From contig JANQQI010000075.1 in NCBI GenBank assembly GCA_028285085.1, forward strand, positions 62,001 through 126,000: a DNA stretch of 64,000 bases, given 5' to 3'. A program made the translations under genes and the position numbers. The notes under the pieces are model-generated. The model was not told the origin of the DNA and did no database searches. It saw nothing but the letters and a program-made list of their open reading frames with translations. Shown in pieces: positions 18,601 to 26,627 of the stretch (positions within the stretch are counted from its first letter, which is position 1; each line of letters opens with the position of its first letter). The DNA comes from Saprospiraceae bacterium. GTDB lineage: Bacteria; Bacteroidota; Bacteroidia; Chitinophagales; Saprospiraceae.

Positions 18601-18789
18601 GTAGTTTTGATTCTCTTCATCTTTGGTGGTACCAGCATCAAAGGCTTCGCCTTTGCATTGCTCATCGGTATCATCGTCGGTACTTACTCTTCTGTATTTA
18701 TCGCGACACCAGTGATGTCCGACTTGTCGGGTGAAATCAAAGCGAAAGAAAGTAAGAAAAGCAGTTTCTCAAAAGCTGCAAAAGCATAA
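15661..18789 (+). CDS. secDF: Protein translocase subunit SecDF (fused)
   Basis: 1042 residues, SecD and SecF joined in one chain as in other Bacteroidota. It uses the proton motive force to assist Sec-dependent export at the inner membrane. The SecD part has an N-terminal membrane helix, the LGLDLKGGMSVVLQVD motif, a large periplasmic P1 region (about 60-520) with the DDKIVTAPSVNTAI motif, and six helices. The SecF part starts near residue 730 with FELGVDFKGGYSYNVQF and has GYSINDTVVVFDRIRE in its membrane domain. The periplasmic insert around residues 270-330 is rich in Lys/Glu/Asp and looks lineage-specific. Ends with a strong terminator. Confidence 0.97.
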   Translation: MQGKGIVKFFLVVVSLMCLLQYFYMYPTWKVEKDAKRAGKQAATSVPIDQQADKEKATEIAYLDSMGSETVFSIPLIKSWTYDDLKSKQLALGLDLKGGMSVVLQVDLRDFIRSLAGTKDKTFLEKALDNAELAQQQGTQQDYISIFTDEFLKLTDGSERALAQTFQNRNEEIDLESSSDKVRAVLRQKADQTVSLTYERLKDRIDELGVVQPNVSLDAARDLIIVELPGIANPERARKFLQTTAKLEFWDVYRIYDADANIAQKIYDADQRLKKKEKNNATEDEEEEPQFTVTRDTTFEIDSTGNFVLDTNGDKIVKDIAIDSIATDELASSQAGPLLSILQVNPTANPNARVWPSDAIIGIAEKNKMKQVDQYLKEVRGLPKTLEFRWSNKPVDWGSEEAGLDNYYELYAIKKQRNRTNAPLEGDVITNANANPDPNTGEIEVILQMNGEGRGKWAKMTEDAAKDNQRPIAIALDDKIVTAPSVNTAITQGSSSITGGFTMTEAEDLAKILQVGKLPAKAKIIQESLVGPSLGAENIASSITSLVVGVLLVLLFMMLYYGTGGIVSILALFLNLFFIFGTLASLGTVLTLPGIAGIVLTIGMAVDANVIIYERIREELREGKTLLMAIRDGFQHSYSAIIDANVTTILTAIVLAYFGLGPIKGFAVVLIIGVISSLFTAVLVGRLMIDWWTGKGREMSFWTGVSKNAFTNLSIDWLGKRKIAYTISGIVIALGIGSFFMRGFELGVDFKGGYSYNVQFEESVEIGADELRTSLTTVFGATPVVKAVSSANTYNVTTSYLINDPSDGSDSLATRALFEGVNGALGGNLDYDNFKDPDGTGTHITSSNKVGPTIAGDIKRSSVWATVFALLLIFLYIFIRFSRWQYSMGAVAALFHDVLFVLSIFSLFHGILPFSMEIDQNLIAAILTVIGYSINDTVVVFDRIREFMNNYTKRTKEEIINMAINSTISRTVITSLTTLFVVLILFIFGGTSIKGFAFALLIGIIVGTYSSVFIATPVMSDLSGEIKAKESKKSSFSKAAKA

Positions 18790-18812
18790 GCGGATCAACA
18801 TTTGATCCTCGG

Positions 18813-18845
18813 GGGCATTCCGGTTACACGGGATGCCCTTTTTGT
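18813..18845 (+). terminator. Rho-independent terminator of secDF
   Basis: A 9-bp stem GGGCATTCC (18813-18821) / GGGATGCCC (18830-18838) with one G-T pair and an 8-nt loop is followed by TTTTTGTTTG. The rest of the gap to 19107 is A/T-rich with no feature seen. Confidence 0.85.
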
Positions 18846-19107
18846 TTGTTTGGTTATTCGGTAAGCACTCCAATGCTTCGAGGGGATATTTTTTCAAAAA
18901 AAATCAAATATTTCTTATTCAAATTCCTCTTTTGGCACATTACTTGCTCTTAAATGGATGTAAGTTTTGGTTAAAAAATTGTAAGATTCGTTTCCTAAGT
19001 CCGCGTCCTCAACGTCGGACTTATTTTTTTGTCCTGTACTTTCCTTTCCCATTCCCACTCATTTTCTTGTGCAACAAAGGTCGAAAAGACAGCGTTAGAA
19101 ATTTGTG

Positions 19108-19115
19108 TATATTTC
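19108..19115 (+). promoter_or_regulatory. Candidate -7 box of the PorE-like gene
   Basis: TATATTTC (7 of 8 to TAnnTTTG) lies 18 nt before the ATG at 19134. It is embedded in GTGTATATTT, identical to the secDF promoter region. Confidence 0.35.
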
Positions 19116-19133
19116 GCTTCTAAACTCTTGTCA

Positions 19134-21131
19134 ATGAAGAAAACGCTTACGCTTTTAACCATCCTTACACTTGCTTTAATTACTAATTGCACTTACGTTC
19201 AAAAAATTAAGGATGGCAGCACGGCTTTCGACCGCAAACAATACGCCGTAGCTATTCCAATGCTCAAAAAGGAATACAATAAATCCAAAAGCCGGGTTGA
19301 AAAAGGCAAATTGGCGTATATGATCGGTGAGTCTTACCGCAACACTAGCCAACTGGCTGACGCTATTCAATGGTATTTCACCGCCTACGAAAACAGCTAC
19401 GGTGAAGATGCGCTGAAGCAGTACGCCTTTGCCCTCAAGCAAAATGAGCAGTACGACCAAGCCGCTCAAGCGTTTAAAGACTTAGGTATTGAAATTGGTA
19501 GTCCATACGAATATCGTCGCGAAATTACCGCGTGCCGCCAGGCTGCGACTTGGAAAAACGAGGGAAAAAATCCCGCTTACGAAGTTGGCCTGTCTACTTT
19601 TAACAGCACCAATGCGGACTACGCCCCTACCCTATACGAAAATGGTAGACTGGTCATTTCTTCGGACCGAAGTACCAGTACCGGAGATGAGGTTTACAAT
19701 TGGACAGGTAATGCGTTCTCGGATTTATTCATCGTGGATCCAAAGCTGGGGGATGTGACGCCCTTCGTAGCTCCGATCAACAGCGTAGATCACGAAGGCA
19801 CGGTAAGCTTTACGGCAGACTTTCAAGAGATGTATTTCACTCGCTGCAGCAACAGTGATAAATACGCTGATATCTATTGCGCCATCTATTCCAGTGAACG
19901 TCAGGGTGATAGCTGGAGTGAACCCATTCAAGTGCAGCTTTTTGAAGATGCGACGAATGTCAATTACGGTGATCCGAGCATTAGTAAGGATGGTAGTACG
20001 CTGTACTTTTCGGCGGATCATCCTGAGGGTTGGGGTGGCCATGACATCTACGCTTGTGATCGCACCCCCGATGGTTGGAGTGAACCGCAGCTGCTAGGGC
20101 GCAGTATCAACACCCCAGGGAATGAGCGTTTTCCGTTTATCGATACCGATACCCTCTACTTTTCTTCAGATTACATTACCGGCATGGGGGGGCTCGATAT
20201 TTTCAGCAGCTACCGCATGGGCGAACGCAATTGGAGTCCTCCGCAAAACTTGAAGGCACCTGTCAATTCAGGGAGTGATGATTTCGGCTATACTATTGAT
20301 TACGCCGCGCAGCGAGATAAAGATATTATCCAGAAAGGGTATTTCTGCTCTTCCCGCCAAAGCGGTGCCGGAGCGGACGATATTTATTACTTCATCGAAA
20401 AGATACCGCCACCGCCACCACCAGTTGACACAACGGCGCCACCGGAACCCATTGTTTACAAGATTTTGCTGGAAGGTTACGTACTGGAAAAAATCTACAA
20501 AGAAGAAGATAACCCAAATTCTAAGGTGTTAGGGCGAAAGCCTTTGCCCGGTTCTACGGTAGATGTTAAGTTTGGCAAAGAAACCCAGCAATTTAAAGTA
20601 GGTGAAGATGGTAAATTCAGTATGGAATTGAATCGAGATACTGATTATTCTTTCTTCGGCAGCAAAGAAGGTTATCTGAATAACAGCACCACCTTTACGA
20701 CGGACGGGATCGGCCAAGATCCAGCGAATCCGGTGCTGACCTTCACTGTAGAAATTGAGCTGGATAGAATCTTCCGCAATCGCGAGATTGTACTCGAAAA
20801 TATTTATTACGACTTTGATAAATGGGATATCCGTAACGATGCTAAGCCCACTTTAAATAAATTGGCGGAGACGCTACGCGAAAACCCCCAGATCAATATC
20901 GAATTAGCTTCACACACCGACTGCCGTGGTCAGGGTCGCTACAACTTGAATCTATCCCAGCGCCGCGCTCAATCCGCGGTGGATTACCTTATTTCGTTGG
21001 GCATCAACGAAGATCGTCTCGGGGCGCGCGGCTACGGGGAAGAAGCCCCTGCCGTAGATTGTGTTTGTACCCGCTGTTCTGAGGAAGAACACCAATCTAA
21101 TCGGCGTACAACTTTTAAAATCGTGGAGTAA
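19134..21131 (+). CDS. PorE-like OmpA-family lipoprotein (T9SS envelope component)
   Basis: 665 residues from the ATG at 19134; an in-frame TTG/ATG extension upstream lacks a signal and is rejected. The lipoprotein signal ends in LITNC. Domains in order are TPR-like helices (about 25-120, AIPMLKKEYNKSKSR, GESYRNTSQLADAIQWY); a PD40/WD40-type propeller (about 160-400, e.g. SKDGSTLYFSADHPEGWGG); a Pro-rich hinge (PPPPPPVDTTAPP); a carboxypeptidase-regulatory-like beta domain (about 435-530); and a C-terminal OmpA peptidoglycan-binding domain (IYYDFDKWDIR, ASHTDCRGQGRYNLNLSQRR). This order matches Porphyromonas PorE, which links the T9SS to peptidoglycan. Many Bacteroidota have paralogues, so orthology is likely but not certain. 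Confidence 0.82.
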   Translation: MKKTLTLLTILTLALITNCTYVQKIKDGSTAFDRKQYAVAIPMLKKEYNKSKSRVEKGKLAYMIGESYRNTSQLADAIQWYFTAYENSYGEDALKQYAFALKQNEQYDQAAQAFKDLGIEIGSPYEYRREITACRQAATWKNEGKNPAYEVGLSTFNSTNADYAPTLYENGRLVISSDRSTSTGDEVYNWTGNAFSDLFIVDPKLGDVTPFVAPINSVDHEGTVSFTADFQEMYFTRCSNSDKYADIYCAIYSSERQGDSWSEPIQVQLFEDATNVNYGDPSISKDGSTLYFSADHPEGWGGHDIYACDRTPDGWSEPQLLGRSINTPGNERFPFIDTDTLYFSSDYITGMGGLDIFSSYRMGERNWSPPQNLKAPVNSGSDDFGYTIDYAAQRDKDIIQKGYFCSSRQSGAGADDIYYFIEKIPPPPPPVDTTAPPEPIVYKILLEGYVLEKIYKEEDNPNSKVLGRKPLPGSTVDVKFGKETQQFKVGEDGKFSMELNRDTDYSFFGSKEGYLNNSTTFTTDGIGQDPANPVLTFTVEIELDRIFRNREIVLENIYYDFDKWDIRNDAKPTLNKLAETLRENPQINIELASHTDCRGQGRYNLNLSQRRAQSAVDYLISLGINEDRLGARGYGEEAPAVDCVCTRCSEEEHQSNRRTTFKIVE

Positions 21132-21298
21132 AATAGGAGTAGATTAAGTTTGATAGAGTATTTCTTGGAATAAGATTAATAATTATCTAATTCAGAAAGT
21201 GTTAAGGTTTTAATAGATGTGATTATATTTCTATAGTCGATACTATTATAGTTATACACAGTTCTATTCATTCCTCATTTCCTAAAGCAATACTAACA

Positions 21299-24200
21299 AT
21301 GAAAAAAGACCTACTCAACAGTATTTTATTCTCCTACTCTACCCTCAAATTATCTGTACTCCTGGCCTTTCTGTTTTCCTCAGTTTTACTTTCAGCACAA
21401 ACTCAAATATTGATAAACAAGAGCTGGAAAACGTTAACCGGTAATCCTGTAAGTGGTATTGATTGGTCATCCTCCATATCAGATGCGTCAGATAACATTA
21501 TCACGACGGGAAATTCAGTTGACGATAACTTTAATGTCAACTTATTTTTATCCAAACAATCCCGCAATGGGCAGCTATTATGGCAGCAAGAGTTCAACGC
21601 AGGGCTTAACAGTAAGAATTACGGCATCAAAGCAATTACCGATAGTAATGATAACATCTATGTCATCGGGGCAACGTTTAACCCTACAAATATCAATCAC
21701 GATTACTTAGTCTTAAAATACAATGCAAATGGCACCTTGCTTTGGTCCCATATTGAAAATGGGCCGGATAATGGCGAAGATGTGCCTTCAGATTTAACGA
21801 TAGATACAAGTGGCAATGTAATTATTACGGGTGCAAGTTATGGAGATACCACAGATTACGATATGCTCACTTTAAGCCTGACCACCTCTGGTGTAGTCAA
21901 TTGGAAGAAACGTTATGACAGCAGCAGTTACCCGGATGCCGCAGTAACAATTCATACCGATGCTAATGGAAATATTCAAGTCACAGGTGGTAGTGCTACT
22001 TCCAGTACAAATTGGAACTATACTAATCTCAAATATAATAATACCAATGGCAACTTGATTTCTCAATTCCAAACTGCTGCTGCCAGTAATGGCTTTAAGA
22101 TGCCAACTGCTGTTACTCTGAATAGTAATAATGATATCATAATTACCGGCTACAGTGAAGTTGATTCACAGAATAATTGCTACACGGTGGTTCTTGATGA
22201 AGACCTCAATATACTTTGGGAAAAATGGTATGATGGTGAAGGATTAGATGATCGTGCGATGGATGTGGTAATAGATGACAACGATAATGTGTATATCTGT
22301 GGTTATACTGAAAAGGCAAGTGGAGGGACCGATTTTCTACTTATCAAATACGACGATAGTGGTAATCTGTTGTGGCAGCAAAAACGTACTGCTAATGATA
22401 GAAAAAAATCCGCTCAGGCTCAATTTCTGACCTTCGATCCAATTTATGATCACATCATTGTCACTGGAGAAGAGTTTGGGGAGAATAACAATTCGTACCT
22501 AAAAACGATTCGCTATGATAGCGATGGTAAACTTTTATGGGAAGATATACACGACGAAAGCTCTCAAGCACCTGAAAAATCAACTGGTTTACTCTTCTAT
22601 AATGATGCCTCCTTTTTGATCAGTGGGATTTTAAAGGGGTCGGGAGGAAATCAACAATACCAAGCGGTGATGTACGAGCCATTTATTTATGAACAAACTT
22701 ATGATTCACTTAATAATGTGGCAACCAATATCCATAAAGAAATCATAATTCGATTTAATCCCAGGGTTATTGATACCTCGTTTGCAGATAACACTGGTTT
22801 GATTTATGGTGATGTAGATCAGATAATTACAGATACTAATCTCATCAACACGATGGATGCCAAGCTCAATACTACCGGTAGAATACGAGATTGGAAAATG
22901 ATCAAACTATTTCCATTCTTAACGACCGGGCAACGCACTCTGATTTCGCGTTTGGGAGAGGAAGTTTTTTTTGAATCCATTTGGAGTACGTATACCCTCA
23001 TCCTCGAGAATAGTATGTCAGAAACTGAAGCTGTCGACTCTTTATCAACAATCGATTATTCAGGTATTGTACATGCGGAGCTGGATGTTGTTGGACAGGT
23101 TCAGACGCCACCACCACCCGATGAACATTATGATCTTCAAGCTGCACTGCATGAGGTGACGGGATTCGAAGATGCGCACATCAATATAGAGCCCGCCTGG
23201 GCTGTTGTGGATGGATCTCCTTCTATCAAAGTTGGCTTCATTGACACCGGTTTAGCTTTTGACCACCCTGAGTTTGGTACTACATTTAATGGATTGGGAG
23301 GATCCGTCGTCGAGGCGGGGTATAATTTCCTGCAAAGTAGTGATCCTATTCCATTTGACGATAATGATACAGAGAATGACCTAGATTGGCCACACGGTAC
23401 ACGTATGGCAGGAATTGTAGGTGCTTTACGGAATAATGGTATTGGCATCAGTGGTGTAGCTGGTGGAGATGCCGATTCTAATACTGATGGTGGTGTACAA
23501 CTTACAATTCTACAAGCAGCTACTCCACAAGCTCTAAGTTCAGGAGATATTATTACCGCCCTCGTCTTTGCTGCTACTCAAGGCGGTAGCTCGGGGCCGT
23601 TAGTCGATATCATTAACATGAGTCTCGGTTGGTCTCCTGAATCAGAAACCCAATCTCTTACCTCTGCTTTAAATACAACGTTCAGGGCAGGAGTGATTAA
23701 TGTTGCTTCCCGGGGTAATTCACAACCCACTTCTACTACTGAAGAACTACATCCAGCTACTGCGACCGTTGATAAAAAAATCATCAATGTAGGTGGTAGT
23801 GGTACGGATGGAGAACTTAAGGAAAGTGTAACGAACAGCTCCGGGACACCTCCAGATGTTACTGGTGAACAGTGGATGTCCATGTATGACAAAGAAATGG
23901 ATATCATTGCACCGGCAACTAGTAATTTGATACTTACCACCAATAATTTACAAAACATCGGCGACGTTCCACTTGGATATGTAATAGGTTGTGATACGCC
24001 TTTAGATGACTTTGACGGAGTTCCGGACTACAATTGTTTTAATGGTACTTCCTCCGCTGCTGCTTTTACTTCCGGTGTGTCTGCCTTGTTATTAGAACAG
24101 CATGAAACCCATGGCATTGATCTAGCTATTGAAGATGTCGAGCGTTTGTTGGAGTACGGCGCTACCGATATCGGTAGCAATGGCTATGACACTAAAAATG

Positions 24201-25054
24201 CCTGGGGCAGACTTAACGCCGGAGGTAGCATGGATTTTATTTCAGGCACCAAGAAAGTAGTACATTTTCAAGTCACTCCCAGCATTGATGTCGATTACTG
24301 TACATTTTGCGCCATTGAACTTTCCAGACCTTATGAGATCGTACCAGGAGAGTTTATTACTACTTTCATGGGATCCCCAATAGCAGTAAAAGTGCGAAAA
24401 CATACTTATCAGGTAAATATTGATTTTTTCAATGAATATAATGGAACTGAGCTTATTGATCCGGGAATATCAGTCGGAAAAGAACCAGCTTGGCCGCTAA
24501 ATAGTCGCTCTAATATTTGGGGGCGTGCCTTTCAGGATTTAGGAACTACAAATTCTGAAGTTATTGATCCAGAAGAAGATGTATACTGGGAAAGTGGGCC
24601 AGCGATTAACAATGATGTCTTAACGGGTACACTTGTTGGTTTTTCGTACGAAGTAATATCCGGCCCCTATACCGGTGAAATCCTTCCCAAAGATGATAAT
24701 AATTACAGGATGTGGTTCTCGGTATTGGTCAATGATCCAAATGATAGTTTTAATGGAGATGTTACGATTACTTCTATTCACGATCAGGAGAATAAAAACG
24801 GTCGAGTATTACTTTTCCCTAATCCCACGCAAAATCAGCTCAATATCCAGCTGGATAGTCCCACACCAACCTCAATTTCTTCTATTGAGATTTTTGATAT
24901 GAACGGCCGCCTTATTCAATATCTTCCGGGCAGTATTTTAGCCCAAAGTGCTCATCACTATGAGCTTAATACTTCCACCCTTCCTCCTGGCGTATATGTG
25001 GTCAAACTATCGGATGGGATTCATTTTTATCAAAGCCGTTTTGTAAAATTATAA
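21299..25054 (+). CDS. Secreted subtilisin-family (S8) protease with N-terminal propeller and T9SS sorting domain
   Basis: 1251 residues. A signal peptide ends near SVLLSAQT. Residues about 30-460 are repeats of the type DSNDNIYVIGAT ... LLWQ (SBBP-like beta-propeller). A linker domain is followed by an S8 catalytic domain with Asp649 (FIDTGLAFDHPEFG), His699 (WPHGTRMAGIVGA) and Ser918 (NGTSSAAAFTSGV), so the triad is complete. A beta domain follows, then a type A T9SS C-terminal domain (VLLFPNPTQNQLNI ... GVYVVKLSDG). It is a predicted surface or secreted protease. The propeller is placed before the peptidase where a propeptide normally sits. Followed after 5 nt by an FG-GAP protein gene with a very similar C-terminal domain. 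Confidence 0.9.
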   Translation: MKKDLLNSILFSYSTLKLSVLLAFLFSSVLLSAQTQILINKSWKTLTGNPVSGIDWSSSISDASDNIITTGNSVDDNFNVNLFLSKQSRNGQLLWQQEFNAGLNSKNYGIKAITDSNDNIYVIGATFNPTNINHDYLVLKYNANGTLLWSHIENGPDNGEDVPSDLTIDTSGNVIITGASYGDTTDYDMLTLSLTTSGVVNWKKRYDSSSYPDAAVTIHTDANGNIQVTGGSATSSTNWNYTNLKYNNTNGNLISQFQTAAASNGFKMPTAVTLNSNNDIIITGYSEVDSQNNCYTVVLDEDLNILWEKWYDGEGLDDRAMDVVIDDNDNVYICGYTEKASGGTDFLLIKYDDSGNLLWQQKRTANDRKKSAQAQFLTFDPIYDHIIVTGEEFGENNNSYLKTIRYDSDGKLLWEDIHDESSQAPEKSTGLLFYNDASFLISGILKGSGGNQQYQAVMYEPFIYEQTYDSLNNVATNIHKEIIIRFNPRVIDTSFADNTGLIYGDVDQIITDTNLINTMDAKLNTTGRIRDWKMIKLFPFLTTGQRTLISRLGEEVFFESIWSTYTLILENSMSETEAVDSLSTIDYSGIVHAELDVVGQVQTPPPPDEHYDLQAALHEVTGFEDAHINIEPAWAVVDGSPSIKVGFIDTGLAFDHPEFGTTFNGLGGSVVEAGYNFLQSSDPIPFDDNDTENDLDWPHGTRMAGIVGALRNNGIGISGVAGGDADSNTDGGVQLTILQAATPQALSSGDIITALVFAATQGGSSGPLVDIINMSLGWSPESETQSLTSALNTTFRAGVINVASRGNSQPTSTTEELHPATATVDKKIINVGGSGTDGELKESVTNSSGTPPDVTGEQWMSMYDKEMDIIAPATSNLILTTNNLQNIGDVPLGYVIGCDTPLDDFDGVPDYNCFNGTSSAAAFTSGVSALLLEQHETHGIDLAIEDVERLLEYGATDIGSNGYDTKNAWGRLNAGGSMDFISGTKKVVHFQVTPSIDVDYCTFCAIELSRPYEIVPGEFITTFMGSPIAVKVRKHTYQVNIDFFNEYNGTELIDPGISVGKEPAWPLNSRSNIWGRAFQDLGTTNSEVIDPEEDVYWESGPAINNDVLTGTLVGFSYEVISGPYTGEILPKDDNNYRMWFSVLVNDPNDSFNGDVTITSIHDQENKNGRVLLFPNPTQNQLNIQLDSPTPTSISSIEIFDMNGRLIQYLPGSILAQSAHHYELNTSTLPPGVYVVKLSDGIHFYQSRFVKL

Positions 25055-25059
25055 ATAGT

Positions 25060-26547
25060 ATGAAAGCACAATATTTGTTTTTATTCCTTTTGTGTATCTG
25101 TACTACCTCATTTGCCCAAACGCCATCGGCGGTGCTTTATCCGGCAGAGGTGCCCGCAAATTTACATTTTGGCCATAGAATCGCTGTGTATAACGATTAT
25201 CTCGCCATTGGTGCACCCGGAACGGATAGTGACGCTAATTTAGGTCAATCGGTTTATGTTTTTCAAAAAGAAGGAAATGGAGAATGGATGCAAAAGGCCA
25301 GGCTTACAAGTCCTGATACGGTAATCAGTCAATGCTTTGGTTGTTCAATCGCATTGTATGGCGACTATCTCCTAATCGGAGCGCCCGGTGATGATGAAAA
25401 TGGGACTTTTTCTGGTGCCGCTTATGTTTTCAAAAAAGAAGTCGATGAATGGATTTTGCAAGCAAAACTGACACCCGATGATGCTAGTGAACAGCAGCAA
25501 TGTGGTACAGTTGCACTCTTTGAAAACTATGCCCTTGTGGGATGTGCAACAGATGAGATTAACGATGTTTCAAGCAGTGGTTCTGCCTATGTTTTCCGAA
25601 GGGAAGGAGACGACTGGATTGAAGAAACCAAGCTTATTGCGTCTGACCCTACCCTTTCCGCTAAGTTTGGACTACATCTTTCAATAAATAATGACTATAT
25701 TTTTATAGGAGCACCAGATGCCTTAAATGATAATGACATCGCGACTGGTGCTGTATATGTTTTTAAGAAAGATGGAAACTCGTGGTCTGAACAGCAAAAG
25801 CTATTTCCTGATAATAATGAATTCAGTGATGGTTTCAGTAAACCAATCCTGGTCAACGATACACTGTTTGTAGCCACAACTAAAGTCCAGGGCAGTAATG
25901 GATTTACTAAAGGTGCTGCTTACTTATTCAAAAATAATGAAAATGACTGGACCCAAATAGATAGAATAATACCTAATGAAAGTGCTGAAATAGACGAGGA
26001 ACTTTACGGTTGGCATTTTTCAGGAAATTATTTTGCCTTATCAAATTCAAATGATCCGGGGGCAGCAGAAGTTAGCTTGTTTCAAAGAAAAGAAAACGTT
26101 TGGGAACAAATAGCATCTGTCAGTAGCCCCGTTGATAATAATCGCTTTGGAAAGGATTTACAATTATCAAATAATCATTTAATCGTTGGTGCCTGGAAAG
26201 GGTTTTACCAAGATAGCATACAAACCGGGGCAGTCTACATTTACGACTTGGATGTACTTACGACTACTTCCAATGTCACTATTCTTCAAACTAAATTGCT
26301 AGTATCACCAAATCCAAGTCAAGATCAGCTTAATATTTCAATTAGCAGTTCCCAGTCCATTGCCATCAAAAGTATCGCACTTTTCGATATGAACGGTCAG
26401 GTGATTCAGCGTCTACCGGGTAGCGCTTCAGCCCAAAAGTCCCATGACTTTCAGCTAAACACCTCTCAGCTTCCAACGGGAATGTACATCGTAAGGCTTT
26501 CAGATGGTATGAATTTTTACCAAAGCCGTTTTGTGAAAGCAAGATAG
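25060..26547 (+). CDS. Secreted FG-GAP repeat protein with T9SS sorting domain
   Basis: 495 residues. The signal peptide ends at TSFAQT. Six or so repeats follow, each with an AxYNDYLAIGAPG-like motif and a GAAYVFKKEVDEW-like motif; these are FG-GAP / integrin-alpha-type propeller blades, some with acidic Ca-binding-like loops (GTDSDANLG). The C-terminus (about 415-495) is a T9SS type A sorting domain ending NFYQSRFVKAR, closely similar to that of the preceding protease (HFYQSRFVKL). It starts 5 nt after the protease stop, so both are on one mRNA. Function is probably binding or adhesion; no catalytic residues were seen. Confidence 0.88.
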   Translation: MKAQYLFLFLLCICTTSFAQTPSAVLYPAEVPANLHFGHRIAVYNDYLAIGAPGTDSDANLGQSVYVFQKEGNGEWMQKARLTSPDTVISQCFGCSIALYGDYLLIGAPGDDENGTFSGAAYVFKKEVDEWILQAKLTPDDASEQQQCGTVALFENYALVGCATDEINDVSSSGSAYVFRREGDDWIEETKLIASDPTLSAKFGLHLSINNDYIFIGAPDALNDNDIATGAVYVFKKDGNSWSEQQKLFPDNNEFSDGFSKPILVNDTLFVATTKVQGSNGFTKGAAYLFKNNENDWTQIDRIIPNESAEIDEELYGWHFSGNYFALSNSNDPGAAEVSLFQRKENVWEQIASVSSPVDNNRFGKDLQLSNNHLIVGAWKGFYQDSIQTGAVYIYDLDVLTTTSNVTILQTKLLVSPNPSQDQLNISISSSQSIAIKSIALFDMNGQVIQRLPGSASAQKSHDFQLNTSQLPTGMYIVRLSDGMNFYQSRFVKAR

Positions 26548-26570
26548 CATCTTCTTAATTCTAAAAATAT

Positions 26571-26608
26571 AAAAAGCGCGAAGCGGCCCATGCTGCTTCG
26601 CGCTTTTT
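26571..26608. terminator. Strong bidirectional terminator
   Basis: A perfect 14-bp inverted repeat, AAAAAGCGCGAAGC (26571-26584) and its complement (26595-26608), with a 10-nt loop. A-rich on the left and T-rich on the right, it lies between the convergent FG-GAP and SprB-repeat genes. Confidence 0.92.
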
Positions 26609-26627
26609 AGTATTCAATTCGCTGTAT

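Noticed and set aside
20400..20450. CCACCG-rich run resembling a simple-sequence repeat
   Set aside because: It encodes the proline-rich hinge of the PorE-like protein and has no sign of unit-length expansion.
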